DNA of 64,000 nt from a bacterium GBS-1 (GTDB lineage Bacteria; Synergistota; GBS-1): positions 1 through 64,000 of the forward strand of contig LEKQ01000007.1 of NCBI GenBank assembly GCA_001443005.1, read 5' to 3'. Below are positions 44,092-53,144 of this stretch, piece after piece; the first letter of the stretch is position 1; each line of letters starts with the position of its first letter. Both the position numbers and the translations under genes were made by a program. The notes under the pieces were generated by a model that did not search any database, was not told the origin of the DNA, and worked only from the letters and a program-made list of their open reading frames with translations.

Positions 44092-44982
44092 AGTAAGCGG
44101 GCTGAAAGGAAGAATCTCGTGTATACTGCTTTTCCTGCATTTAAGCATCAAGAGCCTTTCAAGGCCTAGGGCGATTCCGGAAGAAGGGGGTAAACCTTTA
44201 CTTTCGAGGAGCTCTAAGTATTCCCAATCTATCTCACTTTCTCTTCCGCGTGATATCCACCTTTTCTTTTGCTCTTCTGGATCATCGAGCTCAACGTATC
44301 CGTTAGCGAGCTCAACCCCTTCTACATAAGCTTCGCACCTTGTGCTCCAGAAGCCGTCACACTTAGATGAGGCGGCTAAGGGATAAGGATAATCTACCAG
44401 CCAAAAAGCTCTATCTTTAGGAAGATAGGGGTCTATCTCGTTTAAGAACGCTGCTTCAAAGAGCTCTTCCCAAGAATAGCTATCCTTTACTTTTAAACCA
44501 GCTTTTTTAATCTTCCGCAATAGGGTTTCCTTATCTTTCGCTTCCTCCAGGTTTATGTCTAATCTCTCCTTAAATAGCTCTCTTAAGCTTATGCTATCCC
44601 ATGGGGGAGGGTATCTTCCGAGGACTTCTGAAACCAGATCTTCCACATCTCTCTTTATAGCTCTTATGTCTTCTCCTACCCTATACCATTCGAGTATGAG
44701 AAACTCCTTGGTATGTAGGTCATCTACAGGGTCATCTCTAAAAGCATGAGCTATCTGAAATATCCTCTTTGCTCCAAAGATCAGGAGCTTCTTCATGAAG
44801 AATTCGGGCGAGGCTTGAAGATAAAGCCCGTTCTCCACCTTTATAGGTTTTATGTTTGGATCAAGGTTGTGCCATGGAGCGAGGACAGGGGTTACGACCT
44901 CTGTGAAGCCCCTCTTTAAGAAGAAGCTCCTTACCTGAGAGAGAAGCTCGCTCCAGAGCTTAGTTCTTTCCCAAGGGTTCAT
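44080..44982 (-). CDS. epmA: EF-P lysine ligase (EpmA/PoxA/GenX-like)
   Basis: A 300-residue class II lysyl-tRNA-synthetase-like protein without the tRNA-binding domain. Motif 2 is FRDDPVDDLHTKEFLILEWYR, CEAYVEGVELANGY binds the lysine, and motif 3 is GIALGLERLLML. EpmA attaches (R)-beta-lysine to a lysine of EF-P. It directly follows efp with an ATGA overlap, which strongly supports the assignment. The beta-lysine-making aminomutase EpmB is not in the window. Confidence 0.92.
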   Translation of the reverse strand: MNPWERTKLWSELLSQVRSFFLKRGFTEVVTPVLAPWHNLDPNIKPIKVENGLYLQASPEFFMKKLLIFGAKRIFQIAHAFRDDPVDDLHTKEFLILEWYRVGEDIRAIKRDVEDLVSEVLGRYPPPWDSISLRELFKERLDINLEEAKDKETLLRKIKKAGLKVKDSYSWEELFEAAFLNEIDPYLPKDRAFWLVDYPYPLAASSKCDGFWSTRCEAYVEGVELANGYVELDDPEEQKKRWISRGRESEIDWEYLELLESKGLPPSSGIALGLERLLMLKCRKSSIHEILPFSPLTKRG

Positions 44983-45551
44983 TTGTTAACTCTCTCTATG
45001 TATTCACCCGTTTCCGTATCGACCCTAACTATGTCTCCTTCTTCTATGAAAAGTGGAACCATTATCTTTAGGCCTGTTTCAAGTTCTGCTTCCTTCATCG
45101 CTCCTGAGACGGTATCCCCTTTAACTCCAGGCTCTGTTCTTGCAACCGCTAAATCAACATGCTTGGGCGGATTTACTCCTATCGGTTTGCCCTGATAGAA
45201 TATCACATAAACGCTAGTCCCCTCCTTTATGAAGTATTGTGCTCTCCCAACCACGCTCTGTGGTATCTCTATCTGTTCATAGGTTTGTGGGTCCATGAAA
45301 ACCAAGGAGTCCTTTTGTGAGTAAAGGAATTCCATCTCCTTTTCGCTACAATCTGCAAGCGTTAGGGTATCGCTTGATTTGAAGCTCATCCTTTCAACGT
45401 TTCCGGTAAAAAGGTTTAGCATCTTAACCCTCACGAAGGCCTGTCCCTTTCCCGGCTTAACGTGTTCGTACTCGATCACCTCGTAAGGGACGCCATCGAT
45501 CTCTATTTTTGCTCCTTTGTAAATCTGGTTTATTCCTATACTTTGTGCCAA
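44979..45551 (-). CDS. efp: Translation elongation factor P
   Basis: A 190-residue EF-P with three beta-barrel domains. The tip loop reads EHVKPGKGQAFVRV, so K35 is the likely beta-lysylation site (E. coli K34). GDTVSGAMKEAELETGL and VPLFIEEGDIVRVDTETGEY close the protein. It rescues ribosomes at proline runs. The start is TTG at 45551 with AAGGAGGGG upstream. A minus-strand extended -10 (TGA TACAAT, 45602-45597) is a plausible promoter. Confidence 0.96.
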   Translation of the reverse strand: MAQSIGINQIYKGAKIEIDGVPYEVIEYEHVKPGKGQAFVRVKMLNLFTGNVERMSFKSSDTLTLADCSEKEMEFLYSQKDSLVFMDPQTYEQIEIPQSVVGRAQYFIKEGTSVYVIFYQGKPIGVNPPKHVDLAVARTEPGVKGDTVSGAMKEAELETGLKIMVPLFIEEGDIVRVDTETGEYIERVNK

Positions 45552-45596
45552 GGCTACCCCTCCTTTTAAACTCCCGATATTTCTAAAGCATACATA

Positions 45597-45629
45597 ATTG
45601 TATCAAAAGGATTCGTTCTGTGCTATAAT
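45597..45629. promoter_or_regulatory. Divergent promoters for efp and the ATPase-glycosyltransferase operon
   Basis: On plus, TGC then TATAAT (45624-45629) is an extended -10 facing the ATPase gene, with TTGTAT at 45598-45603 as a weak, wide-spaced -35. On minus, TGA then TACAAT (45602-45597) faces efp. Because the plus transcript would start near 45636, an upstream reading of the ATPase from 45598 is ruled out. Confidence 0.6.
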
Positions 45630-45675
45630 CCTTGGTAGGTTTTTCATATCGAGAGATTGGAGGTGCTCTTCTAAA

Positions 45676-46671
45676 TTGAAGTTCTGGGATAGGAAAGGCG
45701 AGATTAAGTTTTTAAGGGCCTATCTCAGAAGCTTTCCTAATTCCATTCTCTTTATATATGGTCCTAAGTCCTCTGGTAAAAGCACATTGATCATGGAAGT
45801 AATAAGAAGGTTGAGATCAAATGAGAGAGTGATATATTTCGATTTTAGAAGCAAGCTTTTAAGGGCTTCCCAGAGCTTCATAGATCTATTCTTCAAGATA
45901 GGGGGTTCGGAAAGAGAAGGGCTTAAGAGCGCATTTGATATTGACGAAAAAAGTAAAAAGGGGATGAGTCACGGCGAAATAAACCCCTTCGAAATCATGG
46001 AGGAGCAGCTTAAGCGCGGGTCTGGAGGAAATGTGATTATAGTCGATGAGGTGCAGAAGCTTAAGGGCTTATATTCTGACCCTCGCTTCAAAGATGGTGG
46101 GCTTATGGATGAGCTTTTAAACTTCTTCGTTAGGATAACAAAGGTCGAGCATATATCTCACGTTATCTTGATGACATCTGACACCTTTTTTATAGAGGAG
46201 CTTTCCTCAAGATCCCTTTTAGCCAATTGCGCTGAGTATTATTTGGTTGATTTTTTCTCCGATGATATTGCTAAGGAGATACTTCTCTCGGAGCACTTGA
46301 ACGATGTCGAAGCTTCTTACGTTGTTTCATGGTGTGGTGGTGTTCCTTGGTTTTTGGAGAGAGTCCTTTCTAAAAGAAAGATCTTGGGAGTTAAGGAAGC
46401 TGTAAAGTCACTATACGATATGGTTAAGGGGGAGGTTCTTAAGAGCCTTGGCAGGCTTTGGAGAGGGAAAGAGGATCTGGCGAAGAAAGATGGAGAGGTT
46501 CTCGTTAAGGTGGTTATGGGGGGAAGGGTAGACATGCTCTTGAGGGATAGGGATAGCGTTGAGAGACTCGCTTCAGAGGAGGTAGTTTTCTATGATCCTA
46601 TCAAAGGCTTGGTTCGCCCCCAGACTCGGCTTCATGATAGGGCAATAAGGGAGATATTGGGGCTTCAGTGA
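45676..46671 (+). CDS. Archaeal-type/STAND-like AAA ATPase
   Basis: A 331-residue P-loop ATPase beginning KFWDRKGEIKFLRAYL, the usual opening of the ATPase_2 (PF01637, archaeal ATPase) family. Walker A is YGPKSSGKST (residues 28-37) and Walker B NVIIVDEVQKL (D124, E125), with ILMTSDTFF as sensor 1. SWCGGVPWFLERVL matches the GG-P-x-hydrophobic motif of this group, followed by a small C-terminal winged-helix-like region. Such proteins act as regulatory switches. TTG at 45676 follows GGAGGTG and lies after the promoter. It is the first gene of an eight-gene operon. Confidence 0.82.
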   Translation: MKFWDRKGEIKFLRAYLRSFPNSILFIYGPKSSGKSTLIMEVIRRLRSNERVIYFDFRSKLLRASQSFIDLFFKIGGSEREGLKSAFDIDEKSKKGMSHGEINPFEIMEEQLKRGSGGNVIIVDEVQKLKGLYSDPRFKDGGLMDELLNFFVRITKVEHISHVILMTSDTFFIEELSSRSLLANCAEYYLVDFFSDDIAKEILLSEHLNDVEASYVVSWCGGVPWFLERVLSKRKILGVKEAVKSLYDMVKGEVLKSLGRLWRGKEDLAKKDGEVLVKVVMGGRVDMLLRDRDSVERLASEEVVFYDPIKGLVRPQTRLHDRAIREILGLQ

Positions 46672-46693
46672 GAAGGATAAGGGAGGGAATGGT

Positions 46694-48889
46694 TTGCTCG
46701 TATACGATAGTATCTACCATGAGGGGGGCTTTTGGGTCAGCTCATATTTAGAGGGAAAGATCTATAGGCTTGACTTAAGTGGTAGGGTTAATAAGGTATA
46801 CGAGGGGTTTAGGAATCCTCTGTCACTGACCTTATCTCCTAAGGGGGTTTATCTCCTTGACGTGGGGACCTTAAAGCTTTATAGGTACTCGGAGAGTGAA
46901 GATAGATGGGTTGAGGAGGTCTTTCCCATCGAGGTCTCTCACCCATATTGGATTTCCTTCAGGGGCGATGAGCTTATAGTCGTCGATAAGGATAAAAGAG
47001 CCGTCTCGGGGCTTAAGGGGCTGGTAGGGTCTTCGGATTTTTTACCCCGCCCACTTTACCTTTTTGATATGCCTTCATCGGTGAAGCCTTTCGATGAGGG
47101 TGTTTTCATTTTGGCCGATGGTGAGAGGCTCCTCCTTAAGCTTTCGTGGGATGGGAAAGTCCTTGCCCTTTGGGAACTACCTCAGTCTCCTGTTTCATGG
47201 GGGGTTTTTAATGGTGAAGCTTACCTTCTATGTAAGGGGATTCTTTTTATAGCTCGTGGCGAAGAGCTTTTAGCTAAAAGCGTAGCCTCCAATTTCATAG
47301 CTCTTCTTTTAGCTGATTCTCCTATTTTATGGGATGGGAAGTCAACCGTTTATTTCGATAACGATGGGTGGTATGGGGTCAAGAGCTTAGCTGATCCGTG
47401 CAAGCTGATCCTGGTAAATGGGGGTGTAGATACCGGCCTTGATGCCTTTAGATCCCTCATTGATTCATTGGATTTGGAGGGTTTAGGACTTGGTATAGAT
47501 TCTCAAACCCTTATCGAGAGCTTCCTATTAAGCCCGACGCTTGAAAGGATCCTTGAGCTTCAATCTAAGGTCTTACCCCTAGAGCTCAAGCTTAAGCGCA
47601 TCTACCCTAACTTGCTTCGCTTCTTGGATGGGTTATCGAATAAACCTTCTAAGAGGCTTTTTAACCCACTCCTTAAGTTGTTTAAGTTATCCTTACCCTT
47701 TAACGCTTTTTGGTATCTACCATGGGAGGTCTACTGGAGGATACCGCGTGAAGAGAGGTCTGAGTTTAAGAGCAAGCTTTACGACCTTCCTTCCATAAAG
47801 GCTAATCCTATCCTTGAGACCTTAGATATAACCTTAAATGGGTTTAAAAGAGGCCTTGAGCGCGGCTTGGATGATAGGGTCGTTGATGATGCTTTAAGAG
47901 AGATAGGCTTTTTCAGCTGGATGAATAGGCTTTGCCAAAGGGCCTTGTTGCTCTTTGGCGAGGAGGATGAAATTATCGGTTGGTTTAAGCGATTCATAGA
48001 GTGGAGGGATAGCTTAGATCTCTTAAGGCTCATTGATAGGCCTAAGCTCAGGTCAGCATTGTGGGAGATCCTCTGGAATTCATGGAACTTTAACAGCTTT
48101 TATCTATCCTTAGCGGAGGAGAGGACCGGGGTTATCGGAAAATGTATATCGTCGATGAGCGGCGGTGAGGTTAGGAAGCTCTGCCAATCCTTTTATGCGG
48201 TTTACGCTTCTAAGGTTAACGATAGGTTCTTAGTTTCCGATTGGGGGGAAGGTTTTCTTTACAGCGTTTCATTAAAGGGTGACCTCCTATGGGAGAGGAG
48301 GGCAAAGGGGCCCACTTTCACCCTGGTTAAGGGGGATAGGGTCTACGTATCAGAGGGGCTTTCCAACTCTATCTTGATCTTTCGTTTGGATAGCGGTGAT
48401 CTTGAGGGGAAGATAACCTTGCCTGAGGGTGCTAAGGCGGAAAAGCTTTTTGAGACCAGCGATGGGAGGATCTTATGCTCCTATAGCCTTAAGGGGAGGG
48501 TCTTTTTAAGAAGCCTATCTGATGGCAAGGATATTCTGTCGTCGGAAGGCTCCTTCACTTACTTTACTCCTAATGACGCTATTTCGCTTTTCCTTCCTGG
48601 GTCTGTGCGCTCCTACGTTCCCTCTGAGCTTAAGATTTTCTTTGATCCAAGGCTCATAACGTTAGGGGATTGGCTTTATATCGATGGGTTTTACGTGGGA
48701 AATCAGGTATTGTGCGGGAAGATTAGCGCCTTTCATCTTGAGGGAAAAGACGTTAAGGATGTCAAAGGGATCCGAGGCGGTTACGTTTTTCCCGTCGTTC
48801 CCCTCTCGGTGGAGGGCTACATCCTCTCGCTTTTCCATCGCTGGGGTTATCTTGAGGATGTGCCTTTAGATCTACCCTCTAAGGGTTAA
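46694..48889 (+). CDS. Unknown protein with N- and C-terminal propeller-like repeats
   Basis: I do not recognise this 731-residue protein as a family. Residues 1-230 contain NHL/SMP-30-like strands (EGGFWVSSYLEGKIYRLDLSGRV, NPLSLTLSPKGVYLLDVGTLKLYRY). Residues 240-500 are mostly helical, rich in Leu, Arg and Trp. Residues 510-731 return to propeller-like strands (DRFLVSDWGEGFLYSVSLKGDLLWE, RVYVSEGLSNSILIFRLDSGDL). There is no signal peptide or membrane helix, so it is likely cytoplasmic. TTG at 46694 is six bases after GGGAGGG. It is the second gene of the operon. Confidence 0.75.
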   Translation: MLVYDSIYHEGGFWVSSYLEGKIYRLDLSGRVNKVYEGFRNPLSLTLSPKGVYLLDVGTLKLYRYSESEDRWVEEVFPIEVSHPYWISFRGDELIVVDKDKRAVSGLKGLVGSSDFLPRPLYLFDMPSSVKPFDEGVFILADGERLLLKLSWDGKVLALWELPQSPVSWGVFNGEAYLLCKGILFIARGEELLAKSVASNFIALLLADSPILWDGKSTVYFDNDGWYGVKSLADPCKLILVNGGVDTGLDAFRSLIDSLDLEGLGLGIDSQTLIESFLLSPTLERILELQSKVLPLELKLKRIYPNLLRFLDGLSNKPSKRLFNPLLKLFKLSLPFNAFWYLPWEVYWRIPREERSEFKSKLYDLPSIKANPILETLDITLNGFKRGLERGLDDRVVDDALREIGFFSWMNRLCQRALLLFGEEDEIIGWFKRFIEWRDSLDLLRLIDRPKLRSALWEILWNSWNFNSFYLSLAEERTGVIGKCISSMSGGEVRKLCQSFYAVYASKVNDRFLVSDWGEGFLYSVSLKGDLLWERRAKGPTFTLVKGDRVYVSEGLSNSILIFRLDSGDLEGKITLPEGAKAEKLFETSDGRILCSYSLKGRVFLRSLSDGKDILSSEGSFTYFTPNDAISLFLPGSVRSYVPSELKIFFDPRLITLGDWLYIDGFYVGNQVLCGKISAFHLEGKDVKDVKGIRGGYVFPVVPLSVEGYILSLFHRWGYLEDVPLDLPSKG

Positions 48890-48930
48890 AGGGCTCTATC
48901 ACTTCGGCGATAAATAAGGGGGGAGGAATC

Positions 48931-50352
48931 ATGAGGCTGATTAGGCTTAAAAACTTCAACCTTGATGATAGAGGATGCATCTTCGAGTTTGACGGTAGAA
49001 TATTTAGAGGGATATACGAACATAGGAAGGATCTAATCTTAGAGATTTTAAACGGCGGCCTTTTAGAGGAACTTGTGAAAAGGGGGCTTTTCGTTCCCAC
49101 GAGGGTTAGTGACCTCAAATTGGATGATTACGCTTTGGTTCTAGAACATGAGAGGGTTGACCCTATAATCTACCCTTATGAGTGGACCTTCTCCATGCTT
49201 AAGAGCGCTGCTTTGATGGTTCTTGATATATTTGAGGTGGCGAAAAAGTACGGCTTTTATCCGTTAGATTGTCATGCCTATAACGTCGGCTTTAAAGGGG
49301 GAAAGCCTGTTTTTCTCGATCTGGGCTCTTTCTTTAAAACCAATGCAAAGGAGGATGACTGTCTCCTTTCAAATTTCATAAGAAACTTTTCCCGAAGCTA
49401 CTACTTCCCCCTCTTTCTGTGGAGTAGAGGGATAGTTGACCTCGTTAGGTTCAACTTTTACCGTGGCTTTTACCATTCCTATAGGGAGTATCTTCTCCTT
49501 AGGGAGGGGTTATCCTCGGGATTTAGGATCGATGAGGCCCTAAGTCGCCTCATGTTTAAGGGCTTGAAGGAGATTGCTCTTTTCATTGCGAACCTTGGCT
49601 ATGACGAAAGTCCAATTGGTGACTTTAACGTTAAGAAAGGTTATGCACCTTTAATAAGCGGCCTTAAGATTCTTTTTAAGCATTCTGGGCTTAATCTGGT
49701 TTGCCTAAAGGGGTTGCGTGAAGAAATAGAGAACCTAAAGGTGAACTTCAAAACCAGGTGGGAGGATTACTATGGTCCTGCTCCCAAGCTAACCCCAAGG
49801 TTTAGTAGGATTCTTTCTCTTGTGAAAGATCTTTGCAGGGATGCTGAAACAGCTATAAGCTTCGGTGCCAACGCCTGCTTTTTCGAGAACGCTCTTCTTG
49901 ATATGACCCACATAAAGAGGGTTATCTGTCAGGATGCTGACTTTAACGCTTTGGACGCTGGCTTCAACAGGTACGGCCATAGGAACGATGGAAAAGAGAT
50001 CTTTTTCGCCTGCTATGATTTTTTAAAGCCCCTATTACCTATTACCAGGGTCAAGTCTCCTTACAAGAGATTTAAGTCTGATCTAGTTATTGCTTTGGCC
50101 TTAACTCACCATTTGATCTTACGGGAAGGGTGCTCCATGGATTTTATACTGAAGGAGTTCAGGAAATATACCAATAAGTTTGCTTTTATCGAGTTCATGC
50201 CCCTGGGGCTATGGTCACCGGGATCTGAAGTGAGAGTCCCTCCATGGTATACGAGAGATAACTTCAGAAACTCCTTTTGTAAATACTTTGATTTCCTTCT
50301 TGAGGAACAGCTTGAGGAAAACAGGATTTTATTCATAGGTAAAGTTAAGTGA
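48931..50352 (+). CDS. Kinase-like / class I methyltransferase two-part protein
   Basis: A 473-residue protein. The N-terminal half carries LDCHAYNVGFKGGKPVFLD (D113, H115, N118, D130), a degenerate phosphotransferase-like motif also found in NoeA-like methyltransferase proteins (usually D-A-S-A-Y-N...FID). From about residue 270 a Rossmann methyltransferase region follows, with AETAISFGANACFFENALLDM, VICQDADFNALD and LVIALALTHHLILREG in the family's usual order. It probably methylates a glycan or lipid-linked sugar; the substrate is unknown. It is 41 bases downstream of the propeller gene. Confidence 0.7.
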   Translation: MRLIRLKNFNLDDRGCIFEFDGRIFRGIYEHRKDLILEILNGGLLEELVKRGLFVPTRVSDLKLDDYALVLEHERVDPIIYPYEWTFSMLKSAALMVLDIFEVAKKYGFYPLDCHAYNVGFKGGKPVFLDLGSFFKTNAKEDDCLLSNFIRNFSRSYYFPLFLWSRGIVDLVRFNFYRGFYHSYREYLLLREGLSSGFRIDEALSRLMFKGLKEIALFIANLGYDESPIGDFNVKKGYAPLISGLKILFKHSGLNLVCLKGLREEIENLKVNFKTRWEDYYGPAPKLTPRFSRILSLVKDLCRDAETAISFGANACFFENALLDMTHIKRVICQDADFNALDAGFNRYGHRNDGKEIFFACYDFLKPLLPITRVKSPYKRFKSDLVIALALTHHLILREGCSMDFILKEFRKYTNKFAFIEFMPLGLWSPGSEVRVPPWYTRDNFRNSFCKYFDFLLEEQLEENRILFIGKVK

Positions 50353-50374
50353 TAGAATGTAAGGAGGTAGAACT

Positions 50375-52396
50375 TTGAAAGTTGCTTTGGCTTTTATGGA
50401 TTTTTATATCTACGGGCATTCTAGAAGAGTGATAGAGGAGTCTTTGAGGGTCTTTAATGGGCGGAAGTTTTGTTTTTACCTTGATTTTAGAGTTTTACCT
50501 TTCATCTCTAAGGATCTACTTGTGGGGAAAGAGATCAACCTCTTCTCAAGCGTTAGGGAGTGCTTTGACGAACTTGCTCGAAGAAGGGACATCGATGTCA
50601 TCGTCTTTTTCGATCTTTATCGACACAACATGGAAGGAATCAGAGAGGCTGATTTAAGCCATAGGCGGCTTATCATCTATAATGCCTCAGTTAATCTTCT
50701 TTTCTTCGATGAAGAAATGGAGCTTGTCTTGTCTAAGGGTTTCGTTTTCCTTCTGGAAAACGAAGTTGCGTGCCACATTGCTAAAAAGTATGCTTCCAAT
50801 TTTAACCGTTTTGGTTTCCTTCCCTTTCCTATCAGTGTGAGTGAGGATTTTAGAAAACCATCCTTTGATCTCGTTTTTCCGGGGAGCTTTGAGGAGAGGA
50901 AGGGGGCTTCGGTCTTTCTATCAGTCCTTCCCATGCTTTTAAAAAGGGGTTTCAGGTTGAGAGCGACTCTCTTTGGTAATGAGCGGTTTTTGGGTGAGCT
51001 CGCTCGATACAGGGACTCTATCTCCCTTAGAGAAGAACCCGATAGATCTCAGGAAGATTTCGTGAAGGAGCTTACCTCTGCCAAAGTCTGTCCACTCTTT
51101 TACGACCCCTATGAGTACTCTTTAGCCGGTTCTGGAATATTGAGAGAGTGTATGTTCTATGGCATACCGGTTGTGGCAACCGAAGGAAGCTGGTTATCCT
51201 ATTACCTTGAAAGGAACGGTGGAGCATGGGTCCCCTTGGACAATCGCATAGATAGTCATAGGGTCTTTGAGGTGATCGTGGAAGCACTTTCCAGATACAA
51301 TGAGCTTAAGGATAGAGCTTTAAGGGCTAGAGAGAGAGTTCAGGCTGAGTGCTCTTCGCGCGTCTTTAGGGATAAGCTGCTTAAGCTAATTGAGGGGGAC
51401 AATTTTACTTCTGAGAAGCTCGATCTTCCTGAGAGGGTTGTTAAAAGGGCTGAGTCCTATCTCTGGTTTATGAAGGCGAATATTGCTTATAGAAGGGGAA
51501 AGAAAAGCGAGGCTCAGGAACATATAGATAAAGCTCTAAGTATAGATCCAAACTATTGGCGAACCCTTTTTCTGAAATCTGAGCTACTCTTGGAACAAGG
51601 GGATTACAGGGGGGCCCTTGAGCTTATAGAGGTAGCCGAAACCAACCCTCTTATCTCTCCTACCAATAAGGCTTTCGCCTTAGTTGAAAAGGCCAAGATA
51701 TTTGAAAGGATGGGTAGATACTCGCTTTGCATTGATTCCCTCGAAGAGCTTAGGAGGTGGCGGGCCTATCTTTCATCAAGGAATGTTGAAGAACTCATCA
51801 AGCTATCTTCTCTTAGGGAAACCAAACTTTTAGATGACATTCTTCGTGATTCTCTTAACTATGTTGCTCTCTTAAGCCGTAAGGCTCATAAAATAAGGTT
51901 TATGCTTGAAGCCCTTTATGTTCGGATTTTGAAGGGTGAACCGCTTGAAGACTATCTAGACGTTTTGCTTGAGGAGATAGAAACGGTATCAAGAGAGGAT
52001 CCTTCTTCGGCAGAGTTTGAGTCTCTTAGAGTGCGGGAGACCTTCTATGAGCTCTGCTGTTCTTTCCTAAGTATGGATAGGCAGATTTCGGCGAAGCGTT
52101 TGTTATCAATCTTTGAGCTGCTTTGTCAAAGGCTTGGCGAAACAAACTCTCTTTACGTGTACAGCTTAGCTTCACTATATGAACGCTTGGGGGAGCTTGA
52201 TAAAGCTTATGAGCTCTTTAAAAGCTTGCTTGATAGGGGCTTTCATGTTAGGTCTGGTGTTTACTTTCACTTAGGGGAGATAGCTTTTAAGAAAGGTAAT
52301 AAAGACGAAGCTATCAAATTTTACCACCTATGCTTGAAGTGTGAGCCTAATCATAGTTTGGCGAAAGAAAGGCTTTATCTATTAGGAGGTGCATAA
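50375..52396 (+). CDS. Glycosyltransferase (GT4-like) fused to TPR repeats
   Basis: A 673-residue protein. Residues 1-350 form a GT-B glycosyltransferase: FDLVFPGSFEERKGASVFLSVLP starts the nucleotide-sugar domain and SGILRECMFYGIPVVAT holds the acidic donor-binding motif. Residues 365-673 are TPR-like repeats (KANIAYRRGKKSEAQEHIDKALSIDP, LGEIAFKKGNKDEAIKFYHLCLKCEP). GT-TPR fusions are common in protein glycosylation, where the repeats hold the acceptor. The start is TTG at 50375 with AAGGAGG seven bases upstream. It is four bases from the next gene. Confidence 0.82.
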   Translation: MKVALAFMDFYIYGHSRRVIEESLRVFNGRKFCFYLDFRVLPFISKDLLVGKEINLFSSVRECFDELARRRDIDVIVFFDLYRHNMEGIREADLSHRRLIIYNASVNLLFFDEEMELVLSKGFVFLLENEVACHIAKKYASNFNRFGFLPFPISVSEDFRKPSFDLVFPGSFEERKGASVFLSVLPMLLKRGFRLRATLFGNERFLGELARYRDSISLREEPDRSQEDFVKELTSAKVCPLFYDPYEYSLAGSGILRECMFYGIPVVATEGSWLSYYLERNGGAWVPLDNRIDSHRVFEVIVEALSRYNELKDRALRARERVQAECSSRVFRDKLLKLIEGDNFTSEKLDLPERVVKRAESYLWFMKANIAYRRGKKSEAQEHIDKALSIDPNYWRTLFLKSELLLEQGDYRGALELIEVAETNPLISPTNKAFALVEKAKIFERMGRYSLCIDSLEELRRWRAYLSSRNVEELIKLSSLRETKLLDDILRDSLNYVALLSRKAHKIRFMLEALYVRILKGEPLEDYLDVLLEEIETVSREDPSSAEFESLRVRETFYELCCSFLSMDRQISAKRLLSIFELLCQRLGETNSLYVYSLASLYERLGELDKAYELFKSLLDRGFHVRSGVYFHLGEIAFKKGNKDEAIKFYHLCLKCEPNHSLAKERLYLLGGA

Positions 52397-52399
52397 AGG

Positions 52400-52786
52400 A
52401 TGAATAGTTTTATGGAATCCTTGAGAGACGTTGAGAGAAAAGTGGACCATTTGCTTAAGGCTCAAAGGATCGTGATCTTTGGCGCTTCATCTGGTGGGCT
52501 TCAGGCCTTGGAGATGTTAAACAATTTAAACAAGAGTCCCTCCTTTTTCACTGACAATGACCAGGGAAAGTGGGAAAAGTACGTCAATGGGATAAGGGTT
52601 GTCCCTCCAACCGAGCTTAAAGTTATTGATCCTGATGTCATCATCATCGGTTCTAAAGTCTATGAGGATGAGATGATGGAACAGCTTTCAAGCTATGGCC
52701 TTAGAGATAGAGCCTATTCGCTTGATTTCTTGGAGCTTCTTTTAATGGGAAAGTTTCTTTCAAGACTGTTTGAGAAGCTTCGCTGA
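52400..52786 (+). CDS. Stand-alone Rossmann-fold nucleotide-sugar-binding-like domain
   Basis: A 128-residue protein with an N-terminal helix, then RIVIFGASSGGLQALEML (glycine-rich loop), PSFFTDNDQGKWEKYVNGIRVVPP and PDVIIIGSKVYEDEMMEQL. This matches the small Rossmann module found in PglD, CapD-like and C-methyltransferase C-terminal regions, where it binds a nucleotide sugar or NAD. Here it stands alone. It begins three bases after the GT-TPR gene, so the products may act together. Confidence 0.72.
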   Translation: MNSFMESLRDVERKVDHLLKAQRIVIFGASSGGLQALEMLNNLNKSPSFFTDNDQGKWEKYVNGIRVVPPTELKVIDPDVIIIGSKVYEDEMMEQLSSYGLRDRAYSLDFLELLLMGKFLSRLFEKLR

Positions 52787-52817
52787 TCTTTAAGGGATAG
52801 CGATAGGAGGCATAAGG

Positions 52818-53144
52818 TTGAGAGGAGCTTTCACTTTAATAGAGGTTTTAATAGCTACGTTGATCTTAGCCTTGGTTGGCGTTGGGGTCTTAAGCCTCGT
52901 TACCCAAAGCATATCGCTTGTCAGAGAGGCCCGCGATATACTCTCTTTAACGCTTGTGACCGAAGATCTGGTTACAAGAGACATCCTCGGTATGCTTCCT
53001 GATTGGGAGGTAAGAGGAGAAGTAGAGGGGTTTAAGTGGTCAAAAGAAGCGATCCCCACTCAGCTATCCGTTTTTGAACTTCGCAGGTATAAGGTGAGCA
53101 AGGAGGGAAGAGAGGTTGACTTCATCATCATTAAGAGGAAGTAA
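52818..53144 (+). CDS. Type IV prepilin-like protein (minor pseudopilin-like)
   Basis: A 108-residue protein starting MRGAFTLIEVLIATLILALVG, a class III signal. Counting F as mature residue 1 puts the conserved glutamate at +5, and the residue before the cut is Ala rather than the usual Gly. The rest is a short soluble domain with no pilin disulphide. It resembles GspI/PulI-type minor pseudopilins. No pilin assembly, secretion ATPase or prepilin peptidase gene is in the window. TTG at 52818 follows AGGAGG. It overlaps the next gene by 29 bases. Confidence 0.8.
   Translation: MRGAFTLIEVLIATLILALVGVGVLSLVTQSISLVREARDILSLTLVTEDLVTRDILGMLPDWEVRGEVEGFKWSKEAIPTQLSVFELRRYKVSKEGREVDFIIIKRK

Noticed and set aside
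45598-45675. Longer N-terminus of the ATPase from 45598
   Set aside because: It would begin upstream of the extended -10 promoter at 45624-45629; the TTG at 45676 has a proper ribosome site and matches the family start.
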